Notes under the pieces: generated by a model | The model's input: the letters and a program-made list of their open reading frames with translations, nothing else | Told to the model about the DNA's origin: nothing | Database searches by the model: none | In this document: piece after piece, positions 38,141 through 51,456 of the stretch | How the letters are laid out: every line of letters starts with the position of its first letter | Numbering within the stretch: position 1 is the stretch's first letter | Program-made: the position numbers and the translations under genes | Assembly: GCA_963691815.1 (NCBI GenBank) | Contig: OY829657.1 | Span: 21,984,085 to 22,048,084, forward strand | Reading direction: 5' to 3' | Length of the DNA stretch: 64,000 nucleotides | Source of the DNA: Echiichthys vipera | Lineage: Eukaryota; Chordata; Actinopteri; Perciformes; Trachinidae

Positions 38141-41100
38141 CTCACTTGTGTTTTGGGTGTTATTATTGGTGGTTTCGGTGGTCTGTGGATAACACCGCGA
38201 CAGTAATCTTATTTTAGGCGCATAAGATGAAGCTGAATATATGAACATATTACACACTTTTTGTGATGTAAATTTGACATGTTGACTTTTGATGATACAT
38301 TTCTTATTATGAACCGACAAAATCCTTGTATTGATTCTTTCCATCTGTAGTGCAGTGTTATAGGGGGTAGGGGATGTTGAGGGTAGGCCATTTGCTGATG
38401 GCACAGAAAATCTCCCTCTTTTTACACAACCTAATGTCAGTGGGTATGTATACAGTACCTGTAGGCTTGCCACTGGATTCATTGTACCAATTACATTCTT
38501 GGTTATGATTCCAAATAAAAATCAGACAAAAGCAACTTGCTGCTTCGCACAAAATCAGCTAAACTCTGAAAAAGAGTTGTTGGTTCCTTATATACTTTAA
38601 GTTTACCAAAGCTACTTTGTACAGTAGCTTCCGAGTTTTGAAATGGCCGCCGTGAGTAGTGAAAAGTGCTGGAGGCACCATCAGTCCTGCTGTAATTATT
38701 ATTATGTAGAATATTATGAATTATGTATCATTTTTGTAATATTTTCCTGCATTTTCCACCGTAGTTTGATTGGCTGTTTTTCATATCAGGTGAAAAGTTC
38801 TACTGCAACAGACTTTGATGTGAGAACAAGCTTGTTGTGCATCTTGTCAGTGGCTAAATTTCTTCTTTCTTTCTGTCTTTCACCGACTTGTTGATTTGTA
38901 TTACTTGAAGTGTCAACACAGTGTTTATATCAATCTCTTTTCTACCATGGAAAGTGTTGGTTTCATGCTCTGCCCATTGAGATATTTGTGACCATGGACC
39001 CGACCACAAGCAAAATTCACATCAAAGTCTTTCTGATGGCACTTAAAGAACGTGAAATGCTTTCATACAAATGCTGAAGCTCTTCCCGTTGTTTTTTATT
39101 TTTGTTTTAGGGCAGTTCTTAAAATGATTGTACTGCAATGCAGTTCAAACCATCGAGCTAACTGGCACTTTTATAAAATCAGCTGTTTACTGGGGGTTGC
39201 ATGAAATTGCAAATCAGCGGCTGGTGACACTCTGTCATGTCTGCAGTGAGGAAAAGAGAAGAGGGAGGGAGAGAAGAGAGGAAGCAGGAACTGTATCTAA
39301 CACCTGCAAATGGAAACTGTCACAGCTTGATAACCAACCTGGAGGAGAGTTGAGCAGAATAAACACTGAGCCCTCTAATGTTGCTGCTTAATGAGGTTTT
39401 CAATGATACAATTCAGTGAGATGGAAAGAAATGACTGGCACTTGTGAGTTTGATTCACAAGGCGAGCCAGTAGGTGTGACCCCTGCGAGGATCTCTAAGT
39501 CTTAGGGCCATACATTTCCCTCCTCTCAATGACTGAGATCCTATAGAATATCATAAAAGGAGTCACCGCCACGGCTGGGCGCTCAGCCCTGCGTTTGATT
39601 TAAAGCAGGGAGACGGCTAGAGACAGTGACGCAGCCTTGCATGACCAGAGGCAAATGAAACAGGAAAATGACCACCTCATCTTCTCAAGGGTGTCTGTCG
39701 AGGGTGGGAGGGGGTAAAGGTGGGGTTGGAAGGAGTGGGGAGGTCGGGGGAGTATATTTAACTAATGAGGACACACTTGCATTCACCTATTCCTGTACAA
39801 ACGGAGATAAGGGAGAGAAATAAATCGTATTTTACCAGTGCACCTGAACACGCATGCAGCTGAACATTGCAGAGCTGGATGGCTAGATAGCTTGCTATCT
39901 GTATAGCTTCAATATATTGATTTATTGCCTATACACAGAAAGGCAAACCAGGAAGGTGTTCACCGTCATAAAAGAGAGGTTGACACAGAATCTCAGTTCT
40001 TACTATACTATGACATATATCGAGAGGTTTTCTTTGAAATAATCTATATTCTGAGTTACTCCATCTCCTCGATCTTTAGGAACTGCCATATCTGCGTGTA
40101 GAGAAAACCCAATGTGCAATATTGGTTGTAAAGTTTGTCTGTAAAAGTTTTATATGTAATATGATTACATATGTAAAGATATTACTGATGCCCAAGTTAA
40201 TAAACGTTATTCAAGGCTTTTATTATATTGTATTTGATACGAATGTTGATATTTGCATATTATTGTACTGTGTATCTGTGCTGCTTTGGCAATATAGGTT
40301 TCTGATTTGTCGTGCCAATGAAGCTTATATGGATTATTGAATTTGATATAAAGATAAAGTAGAGAAATATGAAATACGGTAGATGGAAAACACTGTACAC
40401 AGATGGCTGGCTATCTGTATCTCGTTACCTATGTAAAGATAGATACCTATAGATATATAGAGGTGTAGATAACCTAGAAACTAGATCTATGGATTATTAT
40501 TATTATTAATTCTAGATAATTTAAAACATGTCAAATAATCTCATATGAAGCTATATTATGGTGAATAAATGACAGTCTTTCCCCCTATGTTACATCTAAC
40601 GTCTTATATTAGAAAACAGCATCATATTTCCCTGTTGACCTTGATCCTGTCAGTCAGGCTCATGATCCACCTCTGGCTCGTTGATTTATGAAAGAACAAG
40701 AAGCAAGATGTGTGTGCATGTGGAGGAGAAAGAGAGGAGCATGACATCTCATTTGAACGGCAAATTAGATGACATAGGAAACCCGTTACACATACCGGAT
40801 GTATAAAACAGCATCTTTTGCTTCAAAATGTGATGATAAATGGAGGCAACACTTCAGGAAGACATGCAGACACTTGCTGCTGAAATGTCCTGCATTTGAA
40901 GCGTCTCTCTGAGGCTCTCAACCACAATAGTTTTGAGTGATTTAACAGTTAGTAGTTTTCAGTGTCTCTCAAGGACACTTTGGGTAGCATGCATTGTCTC
41001 TGGGGATATAACCTGCGATCTTTTAATTACAGGGACTTTGTGAGCGCTAGGCTACCCCTGCCACCTTTAATCATTGAGCTGTTCACAGTTCAAAAGTCCA

Positions 41101-43020
41101 TAATCCATTTAGGTGTGGGAGGCACGGGCTTCGTATCAAATGAAATAGTCTGTGCATTTTGGGAGGGGAGGGGAGTGTCCTATTAGCAAAGTGGACTTGA
41201 TATTATTATACGCCGCCACTTCTCTGCCTTGAGATGTACTTTGACCATGTCATGGAAAGCCGCCTTCTTCATGGCTCTGTAAGTGGCCGTACTCCATCAT
41301 AAGCAACAATGACACTTGAACCACAAAATGTCAAAAGTGTAAAAGGATGATTTTCCAACAGTCTGACTGTGACCAAATGCTGTTAAAGTGGCATTTGGTC
41401 GATGCTTTCATCCAACGCGGTGCTTTAGCATTGGTGGTAAAAATACCACAGTCCACATTCACTTCAGGCATGTTTGGACCATTTATTTAAAGTCTGGTAT
41501 TTTTTTCCTCCTTCGCCTGGGATCAGTCAGACAGGTGGGAAGAATGCCTTTCAAACAGTGCAGGTCACTGCCTCTCACAGTGTAATACAACTAACAGAAG
41601 CAAACAATGCCAAAGTGCACTCAGTTTTATGGGTATTAGAGGGGTACATGTCGATGTTTTTTTTGTGGGTGAACTGAGGGCAGTCTGGAGGGATGCTCAA
41701 ATTCAACTATTGCTTCATGTCTCTTTAACCTCTTAAACTCATGATTTCCTCTAGATTCCCCTCATGCTTCTTTAAAAACAGAAACATTTTTCTACAATGC
41801 ACACTCATATATTTTGTATGTGCTCGTTACAGCATTTAATCGGAGCTACAGTATATAATGCTGACAGTGAGTGAAGCATTTGCACCCAGGATACGGTCTT
41901 TTTATGGCTACAGCATTACATCAAATTGAAATATTTTAGATGTCCTGTGCATAATTGTACGCACATTCTACTGAAATTCAGCCTGACATTTTTGTTCCCC
42001 TGTGAGAATTTAGTATAAAGTCTGGCAGATTTAGTGATGTAAACACAGGATGAATTATAGCAAAGAGCACTTACCGTAGCTAAAGTTGCAGGGACCGGAT
42101 TTAGATTGATTTGTCTCCTACCTGGCTGGGTGTCATAGGTTCAAACACGTGCCAATCAGAGCACCTTAAACACACTCTTCTCTGTGAATCTTTGCATCTT
42201 TTCATTCAAGTTTACAGGCTGAGACACGTAAAAATAAGTGAAATCACGTAGAAGAGGAAAGGTGTGGCTTAACAAGGCGATTATGGGCCAGACTACTTCC
42301 TGGCTGGATGTTAATACCAACAAATAAAGACTCAAACTATTCTTAAAAGGCTATAGTTAAAAAGAAAAGAAGAAAAAAAAAGGCCATGCTTTCAAGCAGA
42401 GTGCAGCTCTCTGCCCCGAGCCATTAGGAGCATGCTCTCTCTCTCTGGAATGACCTGTGACTGGCAAAGGTCACCTCTCACAGGCTAGATTTTCTAAAGC
42501 CTGGAAACAGAGCAAAGAGGAGGTGAAAAGTCAAGTTTTCCCTGGAAACATTTTAACTTTGCAAAATGATGAAAGGTTATTACAGATTTTGTTTTGCTTA
42601 CCCCTGTTTGGGGAAGACTGTGGTTATTGTACACATATGTTGATTTCGTCTGTGACGAAACACAAACTCTGGTCTCCCTTTTTCCTACGTACTGTATACT
42701 GTTAGGCCACACTACTGCCTGCATCAGTACTGAACGTTGTTATTGGACACAACAGTAATGCTGCGTTAGCTGCTGCTTGTTGTGAAAATCTGAGCCTTTG
42801 TGCTTTGATGCCATTGACCTACACAGCAGCACACCTAATAAAAATAAAACACATTTCAATGTTGCCATGTGATCCATGACCATGTATCACAAGTTTTCAT
42901 TTTTGCTAACATGCCAGCAGATGTAATTTAGTATGATTATGACCAGAACCTCATCATAAAAACAAAAAGGTGAAATCAGTGTGGAACGCTGATTTCACTG
43001 GTTATTTTCCTTGTCTCTGT
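38141..43020. other. Intergenic DNA, no gene recognised
   Basis: No gene is recognised. The longest frames (38051-38482 -, 143 codons) begin inside the foldback and have no domain. A GA-rich stretch lies at 39245-39285. A GATA/TATC-rich stretch (40380-40480) contains scattered GATAGAT units too imperfect to call a microsatellite. The segment 39480-39660 is GC-richer and non-repetitive. Confidence 0.4.
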
Positions 43021-43110
43021 AATGAATGGAATAATCAGCTCATTGAAGCTGCTGTCGAACGAACATCAGCACTAAACCATTTCTCCACACTTCTTCTCCC
43101 CCGATGGGCT
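43021..43110. other. Twin sequence A, possible conserved noncoding element or ancient repeat
   Basis: The first 65 bp (43021-43085) align without gaps to 51181-51245 at 54 of 65 positions (about 83%). Shared words include AATGAATGGAATAAT, CTGTCGAA and TAAACCATTTCTC. Weaker similarity runs on for about 25 bp (CTTC-TCTCCCC-GATGG-CTC-TT). The sequence is non-coding and lacks transposon ends. It could be a duplicated cis-regulatory element or two fragments of an old interspersed repeat. Confidence 0.55.
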
Positions 43111-44296
43111 CGTTAGTGTTCTGATGCAAACCACTGCTATACAACATATTTATTATTTAGTGTCTTTTTCCCCTATTTTTCCTTCTTCGCCTACTTACTT
43201 TCTGTGCTCTGCATTCTCCTGCACACTTCACACTCATGATCAAACTCTGAACTTATATGGCTTACTCTACTTTATGTGGCTCCCACATGCTGACATTCTT
43301 TATTCTGTTGCAAAATGTGGATTTTTTTTTTCTAAAAGGGTATAACGGCATATGATGTGTTAATTGGCTGGGTGAGATCCAGAAATGCTGCTGTTTGATA
43401 TTGTTAGAATATTTTCATATTTTTAGAGCAATATCTTCATCTCTAGTGTGAAGTTGATGACGTTTTAATAGGTTTGAGCTTGTTCCTGTGCCACATTTCT
43501 ATCCACATCATCAGCATGGCTTAAGAACAGAACATATGCTTATTACTACTGCTGTCATTCAAATCAGTGGTGTAAAAGATGGCATAGGTAGTGCACACTT
43601 TCCTTATATTGACACACTGGCAAGCTGGAAGTTGCAAATCTGTGCAAGAAGAAAGAAAGAAGGTGGTCCTCAACTTTAATCTGAGCACTTTTACAACCTT
43701 TTAAATAGATAGTTTCCGAATTTGAATAGATATAAAGTCCTCCTATTTAGTATGTGGCTGCATTGTAGCCAGTAACTGTCTGACCTCAGCAGACACCTGG
43801 TATCTTTGTTGCTGATGCTCTGCAAGGCCCGTGCTGTAGTCTTCACTTCTTTTTTGTTTCAGGGGATTTTGATTTCTCTCATCAGAAAGTGAAGTTGGAC
43901 TATGGCCAGTTAGCTGACTGTGCCGATGCCCAGACCTGTCGCTAAGGGCATCTTACTATTTTATAATTGTTCTTTCAAATTAGTGCTGGCGGAGGCAGAA
44001 ATCTGGAAAATGCAAATCAAACCCAAGAATTTGAAAATGGACCTTCTGCAGCTCTCCCCTCCCTGTCCTACCCAGCTCCCTTCATACAGTATCCTGCAGG
44101 AGTACATTGTGATTCCTCTTTCTATGAGAATTATCATCCTGTTTTCTTGCAAACCTTTCAGTCTTTAAAGCCCTTTGAGATGACATACTGTTAGTCAAGG
44201 CTCTAGCTAGCTACACCTTTATAAAGGAGAGAAAATCTTCTTCAGCACGAACTCAGCGCTGTGGACATAGATCTGGTTATACAAGAGTAACCTTCT
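43111..44296. other. Intergenic DNA, no gene recognised
   Basis: Only short, conflicting frames occur, for example 43920-44194 with three overlapping frames. No recognised repeat or RNA is present. Confidence 0.4.
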
Positions 44297-44353
44297 GCTA
44301 ACTGTAGCTGTGAGCTTAGCCATAGCCAGTGTGAGGTCATGGCTACAGTTAGC
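44297..44353. repeat. Perfect 12 bp inverted repeat
   Basis: GCTAACTGTAGC (44297-44308) and GCTACAGTTAGC (44342-44353) are exact reverse complements separated by 33 bp. They lie about 170 bp before the ~500 bp dispersed repeat copy and might be part of it or of another inserted element. Confidence 0.7.
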
Positions 44354-44519
44354 AAAAGGCCTTTTTTTTACACCTTTGAAACATTTTTTCCAATATTGAC
44401 ATGGCAGTGCTGCTTACCATGAGCCAGCCATGAGCTGGTTAGCAGAAGGCTATAAAGCAACATTTTCCACCATTGAATAAGGCTTTCACCATCTGAAGGG
44501 ATGCACCTCTGTAAAACAA

Positions 44520-45017
44520 AGACTGTATAAAACATGGACGTAGCATAACTGCTCGGGTCAAATCTCTCAACTTGATCCAATCGTCCTCGCCTACGCGAGT
44601 AGCCATCTGGTCAGACCTTGACTCCGCCACATTTCCTCTTAACAAAAAAGGGCATGAATGTGATAATTGAGGGAAGGAGATCCGTCCATCTGGCTGAAGT
44701 AAACCTCTGAGGAGAAGTGAGGGCCAGCGGCTAGCTATCACTCAAGAGGCCATGCCCCTAATTATTCATAAACTATAACCTCCAATAAAATAAAAACTAG
44801 CCTGGAACAAAAACAATTCACCCCCCTCAGTGTTGTCATGGAGATATGACATAAACATACAGTCTAGAATGTTTTTTGTACCAGGCCTTAAATAGGTTTA
44901 ATGATGCTGTGAAAACGGCCTGTTTAACATGGGGGTCAATATTATGCAAATTACTCCTACTGGACACTCGGAGAACTGCAATTTTTGTCACTTCCGTATA
45001 GGATCAAACCAGGAAGG
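44520..45017. repeat. ~500 bp dispersed repeat, copy 1
   Basis: It begins AGACTGTATAAAACATGGAC and ends near GGATCAAACCAGGAAGG. It aligns along its whole length with 53473-53980 in the same orientation. Long shared stretches include TATTCATAAACT, ACCTCCAATAAAATAAAAAC, CAGTGTTGTCATGGAGATAT and GTTTAACATGGGGGTCAAT. Identity appears to be about 80%. The interior has no significant ORF, though both copies give a similar minus-strand peptide (DDWIKLR / YNWIKLR) because they are homologous. A non-autonomous DNA element is likely. Its ends need a family consensus. Confidence 0.85.
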
Positions 45018-46407
45018 GGTAGGGGCTTGCTGTTGAACCATCAATAGGAACACTCACTCTTTCTTACCTGTGATTGGCCAAAGTCTCCTGTCACAGGTTA
45101 TATGCCTGAAAACATAATCAAGAGGTTAGAAGTCTATTTATTCTCAGACCACTTGAATTACAATATGCTGAAAGGGTTTTACTCACTGTTTTGTGAGGCT
45201 TTCTCATATGGTCCTTCAGAATGCACTCAACTGCATTAAATCCCTAAAACCTGTTGAAACTTTTTCTGATACATAATTCTGTACTTAGACACTTTTTTTT
45301 AGAGTAGAGAGACACGGCTATGTTACTTTTCATATATACAAAATGTTGTATTTACACTGGAAGACATCACAACACACATACACTCTACAAAGCCACTAAT
45401 TAATTGGGTGGATTATTAAAGCTTGTATTATTTAGCAGCTATGGATAATGAGATGCGTATTACAAGAATATGAAATCATAGGAGAAACAAAACATTGAGG
45501 AGTCGTCTCTGAAGAGTAGGATCGTGACCAGAGAGTTAGATAGTTGGAGCAGCAGGGAACTTTAGGAAGTTAATGACTAATTCAACAACAAGTGTCGCAA
45601 TGCCCTCAACCCCACACTGCTCAAATGCAGCTGCTCAGTGTTCCCCAGTATGAAGCTGGGGTTGTGCTGGGCAGCTCCCGGCTGTGAATGTAATTGTGTG
45701 CGTGTGTAGCAGGGAGCTGCTGGTGCAGAGCATGCATGCCCAATCAACTTTCTCTGGATAAATAATATGGAAAGAGATTAGTGCTAGCAGAGATTGTATT
45801 TGTATTGCATGAATCTGAATTTGTTCTCCTCATATTAAGCTGTTGATTTAGAAAGAAAAATGCGTTAGTCGAATGAATGAATTCTGAAACTTAATTTGAA
45901 GTGAAGCGAAGCACACTGCTTTATGTTGCCTCCAAATCTCAACTATCCTGTCCTCTAACTTGTTCCTCACAGGGCTCTCCTGCTGCACTCTGGGTATTGC
46001 CAGGGGTCCGTGACTGACACGACACGTGACGACATCGACGGAAAAATGTAAATTATCGCAGCTGGCAAAGTTATGGAGCTCATTAAAAGTTACTTTGCCA
46101 TTAATTGATTTATTGCTTCCTGTGACAGCCCGATGTGCAGGATAGCCGATTAAAGCCGTCAGTCCTCCCAGTTTAGTGGCTTGTGTCACGGAGATCTTGT
46201 TACTGCACTTGCATGTTGAGCTTTTTTTCCTGCTAAGATTGTGGCTCACGGCTTTGGAGCATCAGAGTATGCCAGGCAGACACACAGCTCATACGCAATT
46301 TGCTAGTGCTTCAGCTCTCCAATAATTATTAACATCTCTATCACCAGCATGTCCTTTTTCCCTCAGTCACCAACAGAGCGACTTCTAATTAGTGTGTTGG
46401 TAGAAGT
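45018..46407. other. Intergenic DNA with candidate conserved segment
   Basis: No gene is seen. The block 45890-46260 is non-repetitive and TAAT-rich (ATTAATTGATTTATTGC at 46099-46115) with good sequence complexity. A 133-codon minus frame (45848-46249) spans it but shows no domain, so I read it as noncoding. It may be a conserved noncoding element. Confidence 0.4.
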
Positions 46408-46492
46408 AGAAAATGGCAAATGAAAAGACTAAAGAGTGAAAGTTGTAGTGTATTATACTGTAAGTTGAGGTATAAATTGCCCGTAGGTGTGG
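46408..46492 (+). repeat. 85 bp repeat, copy 1 (LINE 3'-end type)
   Basis: It matches 49191-49275 at 82 of 85 positions (about 96%). The segment ends with TATAAATTGCCCGTAGGTGTGG, which resembles the region just upstream of the 3' tail of fish L2-type LINEs and their SINEs. Unlike the other copy, the sequence after 46492 does not continue into the LINE tail. Confidence 0.75.
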
Positions 46493-48177
<1,685 letters not shown>

Positions 48178-48224
48178 ACGCTTTTAGACTGATATGGGGA
48201 AATCAGCACAATAGGTATGGATCC

Positions 48225-48525
48225 AACAGAAGACCTGTCTGTCTCTTTCTCTCTCTTTTTCCTCGTCCTCAACCGGTGAAGACAGATGTCCGTCCTCCAC
48301 AGAGCTGGGTCTGTCCGACGTTCCTGCTGTTAAAAGGAAGGTTTTCGTTGCCACTGTGTGCACAAGATTGCTGTTGCTGCTCATGGGGGAAATGTTGGGT
48401 CTCTGTAAATCATAAATAAGTCATAGAGTGTGGTCTTTACCTACTCTACATATAAAGTGTCTTGAGATAACTTTTGTTATGATTTGGCACTGTAAAAAAA
48501 TTGAATTAAATTGAATTGAACAGGT
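48225..48525 (-). repeat. Dispersed fish repeat, copy 2 (reverse)
   Basis: Read on the minus strand this reproduces the 31566-31920 element: CAATTTAATTCAATTTTTTT, ATAACAAAAGTTATCTCAAG, GTAGGTAAAGACCACACTCT, CCAACATTTCCCCC, GCCAGTGGCAACGAAAACCT-type phrases, GGACGGACATCTGTCTTC and a GAGAAAGAGA tract. A ~12 bp segment (around 48375) is rearranged relative to copy 1. Confidence 0.75.
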
Positions 48526-48839
48526 TGACCTGTGACGGAGTGAAATACTCACATGAATGCAATAAAAGTATGTCTTAAGGTTAGGGGAATACTGTATCGT
48601 AGGCAAATGTTAATTAACCAATTTGTTCAAGAGACCCTGCAATAAGTGATGATGGATTTGTGACCTTCACTAGCAAGGGAAGCTAATTTGGACTTCTGAC
48701 CATTAACTGATCATTAACCATTAACAGACCAGCAGACAAATGAGCCACTTTCCTTAAACCTCTTGTGGGTTGTATGTCCGAGCCTGCCACATCCATCTGC
48801 AAAGTTGTCAGCTGTGTGACTACTTGGCATACCCTGTGT

Positions 48840-49130
48840 GCGTTTAGGCCTGTCACCGTAACAAATTTTGCTGGGTGATAATTTTGCAATAATATTGCAT
48901 CTTTGAGACCATTTTCAATATAATGATATAATGATAATGGCATAATAATGCAAGTACACCCTTTTGAAGGTCAATAAACATTTATTTCTAAAGAATATTC
49001 AACACTAGAACTCAATACATTTTAAATATCCCAAATAAATGTAATGTTTTAAAACAACAAATGCACCACAACCGCTCGCTCAAGTGAAGTGGTTCGCTGC
49101 CATTTAGTTTAAACCCGAAGTGCTCCCACA
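48840..49130. repeat. Possible old interspersed repeat
   Basis: The phrases TTTTGCTGGGTGATAATTTT, ATAATGCAAGTACACCCTTT, TCAATAAACATTTATTTCTA and CACTAGAACTCAATACATTT resemble a fish repeat family that I associate with hAT-type sequence. This is from memory of style only. No second copy occurs in this window. Confidence 0.35.
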
Positions 49131-49173
49131 TGGCTGCTGTGGCGTTCAAATTCCATCTTTGTTTTTATCCCTT

Positions 49174-49365
49174 CAAATCTCAACTATCCTAGAAAATGGC
49201 AAATGAAAAGACTAAAGAGTAAAAGTTGTAGTGTAATACACTGTAAGTTGAGGTATAAATTGCCCGTAGGTGTGGATGTGGGCATGAATGGTTGTCGCCA
49301 GCCCTGTGAGAATCTGGCGTCTTGTCCACCCCAACTGAAATAAGCGGTTAGAGATAATGGGTATA
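49174..49365 (+). repeat. L2-type LINE/SINE 3' tail with 85 bp repeat, copy 2
   Basis: 49191-49275 is the 96% match to 46408-46492. It continues with ATGTGGGCATGAATGGTTGT, CAGCCCTGTGAGAATCTGGC, CTTGTCCACCCC and AAATAAGCGGTTAGAGATAA. That order (GTGAATGGTTGTC - CAGCCCTGTGA - TCTGGCG - CTGTCCA - ATAAGCGGT) is the conserved 3' tail shared by fish L2-type LINEs and the SINEs they mobilise. Immediately 5', 49174-49190 repeats 17 bp found at 45933-45949, so this copy looks like a joined version of two separated pieces of the 46 kb locus. Confidence 0.7.
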
Positions 49366-49882
49366 TTCAGCTCTGTAACAAGAAACTCTCCACACTCAGT
49401 AGACACACTGACAGTAACCTATGAGACTATAAAAACACAGAATCAGCTACTTATCACAGGTAACCGGAGCATCTTCCTTCTCATTCATCCCCACAGCTGC
49501 GCTTTACACAGTCGGATGCTCAGCTTCTACTGACTTCATTGGGGAAGAGTAGAGCGGGTTGTTCCACTGCAGAGAAACTAGACGCTCATTGGATAAATGC
49601 TGGGCTTTGTCCTGCCCATATGGGACAGTGGGCTGGCCCTGACGCTCGGCTTCTGCATGATGACTGGATGAGCTGTCTGAGGCGGAATCATTTTTTGATT
49701 GACAGCTAAATGAGGGAATCAGTGATCTTGAAGAATAAACAACCACTGGAGCATTTTCCAAATGTTTCATTCCGTTGTTCTGAACTGATCCGGAGACTTT
49801 GTCTTTGTTAAAAAAACGACTGTCACTCTTCGGTTTCTTTCCTCAACGGGCAGCGGCAGCTGCGGCGCTTCCTTCCTTCCTT

Positions 49883-50228
49883 GGGGCGGCAGTAGCTCAG
49901 TCCATAGGTGACTTGGCTGGGAACTGTAGAGTCGCTGGTTCAAGTCCCTGTGTGGACCATGTATGGAGCGTGGACTGGTGGCTGGAGAGGTGCCAGTTCA
50001 TCTCCTGGGCACTGCCGAGGTGCTGTTGAGCAAGGCACCAAACCCCCAACTGCTCAGGGTGCTGGTCACTGGCAGCCCCCTCGCTCTAACATCTCTCCTT
50101 AATTGCATGTATAGATCCTGGTTGTGCATGTGTGTATTTCGGGCCTGTGTGTGTAACATGTATAATAATAAGAGTGAAAAAATTGAATTTCCCCGTGTGG
50201 GATAAAAATAAAGTAATTCTTCTTCTTC
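49883..50228 (+). mobile_element. tRNA-derived SINE, apparently near full length
   Basis: A head of about 75 bp resembles a tRNA gene: GGGGCGGCAGTAGCTCAG with an A box (TAGCTCAGTCCATAGGTGA, 49893-49911) and a B box (GGTTCAAGTCC, 49937-49947). RNA polymerase III would use both as an internal promoter. A unique body follows, with CTGGGCACTGCCGAGGTGCT and GAGCAAGGCACCAAACCCCC. The tail is TTGAATTTCCCCGTGTGG-GATAAAAATAAAGTA, of the type borrowed from a partner LINE, ending in (TTC)3-4. Both boxes are intact, so it is a relatively well-kept copy. It is preceded by a short (CTTC)n run that may be part of the insertion site. It is not a functional tRNA gene because it has no proper acceptor pairing with a CCA-proximal 3' half. 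Confidence 0.85.
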
Positions 50229-50264
50229 CCCCGTCACGAACACTCACACTCACAGGCGGTCACA

Positions 50265-50443
50265 GTAGCCTGCCGCAGCAGCTCCAGCTGGGCCAAGGCT
50301 GTTTAAGCAGCGTAGCTCTGCTGGCCATTGAGAGGACACTGGTCAAGTGCCTGGAAAAGATGCCTAGTTGGTACGACAAGCTCACAGATCATTTTCTTTA
50401 AAAGGAAAAAAGGGTAGAATTTACATATAAATAAACAAACACA
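50265..50443 (+). pseudogene. hAT transposase C-terminal (dimerisation domain) fragment
   Basis: The frame reads QLQLGQGCLSSVALLAIERT then LVKCLEKMPSWYDKLTDHFL and a TAA at 50399-50401. Read-through gives KEKRVEFTYK and a second stop at 50444. The 'RLSSLALLSIE' helix followed by a short D-x-(I/L)-x-x-F segment and basic residues is the end of the hATC dimerisation domain of hAT-family or ZMYM-type domesticated transposases. Only about 50 residues survive. The fragment starts ~40 bp after the SINE, so the SINE may have landed in or beside a hAT relic. The assignment is moderate because the segment is short. Confidence 0.4.
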
Positions 50444-50444
50444 C

Positions 50445-51180
50445 TTATGATGTAGGCCGGAAAAATGAGCTTCCCCTCCTTGAAAGACCAGAAGCCGCCA
50501 CTGGGCTCAGTGTAGGTTATTCAATCATTGCATGTCTATTAAGCATTACAGTATGATATAGCTGTCCTCTGTTCATGTCATCTCGATGCGGTTCAGTTGT
50601 GTTAATAATAGACATACAGGTTGTTTTTTTTTAATGAATGTATTATATGATTTATATGAAATATTGGTGTGATAATGTATTCTGATCAGACTGCACTCTG
50701 TGTGTGTTTGAGAAAGAGAAATCATGGGAGTGAGAGGTGTCATTGTGAGTGTGTGCCTGTGTGTGACTCAGCTGGAGAGGGCAGACAATGACAATCATGA
50801 TATTCAGTAATACTCATGGCAACTGGGGCCTTAATTTAGACATGCTGCAGTTACCGAGAACAAGGCTATTTAGTTTCACACGTTGGCAAGTCTATACTTA
50901 ACTTTTGTACATCTGCCAGATTTGTCTTCTGCATCTCATTTACTGATAAAGTAAAAAGCTTCCTTTACCAATTTTTATTTCAATTTAAATAACCTTCAAC
51001 CAAAAAAACATATTTCAAACCCTGATAAAAATACTAATCTGTCAAAACTCTAGCTGTTAATTGCTGTTAAGTTGTGAAAAAAGACACTTTCACAAATATT
51101 GCATGACCTATAACTTCATTAAAATAATTTGATGTGCGTCATGAAAATAACAAGGCTCTCTCTCTCTTTTGCATCCCGAT
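50445..51180. other. Intergenic DNA, no gene recognised
   Basis: AT-rich sequence with no domain, RNA or clear repeat. Confidence 0.4.
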
Positions 51181-51275
51181 AATGAATGGAATAATTAGGT
51201 CTGCGAGGCTACTGTCGAATGAATGTCAGCATTAAACCATTTCTCATCTTGACTTCCTCTCCCCAGATGGCCTCA
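51181..51275. other. Twin sequence B, partner of 43021
   Basis: Positions 51181-51245 align with 43021-43085 (54 of 65 identical, no gaps), then similarity fades through GACTTCCTCTCCCCAGATGG. The flank downstream (51280-51440) is also of high complexity and has no counterpart at 43.1 kb. If these are regulatory elements, B may be the longer member. Confidence 0.55.
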
Positions 51276-51456
51276 TTGATTTATCCATTTCCACGCATCC
51301 TTGCTGTGCATCTGAAATATGCCGCTGCAAACACATCATGAAAACAGCCCTGAATTGCCAAGGGCATATGGGTCTTTCAGTTTTTATGCCTTGCGCTTCT
51401 TTCTGGATACATCCGTCTCATCACCTGCCCACTGCGATGGCCAGATATGATTATAA

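Noticed and set aside
40380..40480. GATA tetranucleotide microsatellite
   Set aside because: GATAGAT-like words are scattered and irregular. No run of three or more perfect units was found.
45933..46492. Retrocopy of a spliced transcript explaining the joined 102 bp at 49174-49275
   Set aside because: The skipped interval does not have canonical GT-AG ends at either possible junction position.
49883..49957. Functional tRNA gene
   Set aside because: The A and B boxes are present, but the sequence continues into a SINE body and LINE-type tail without a proper acceptor stem.
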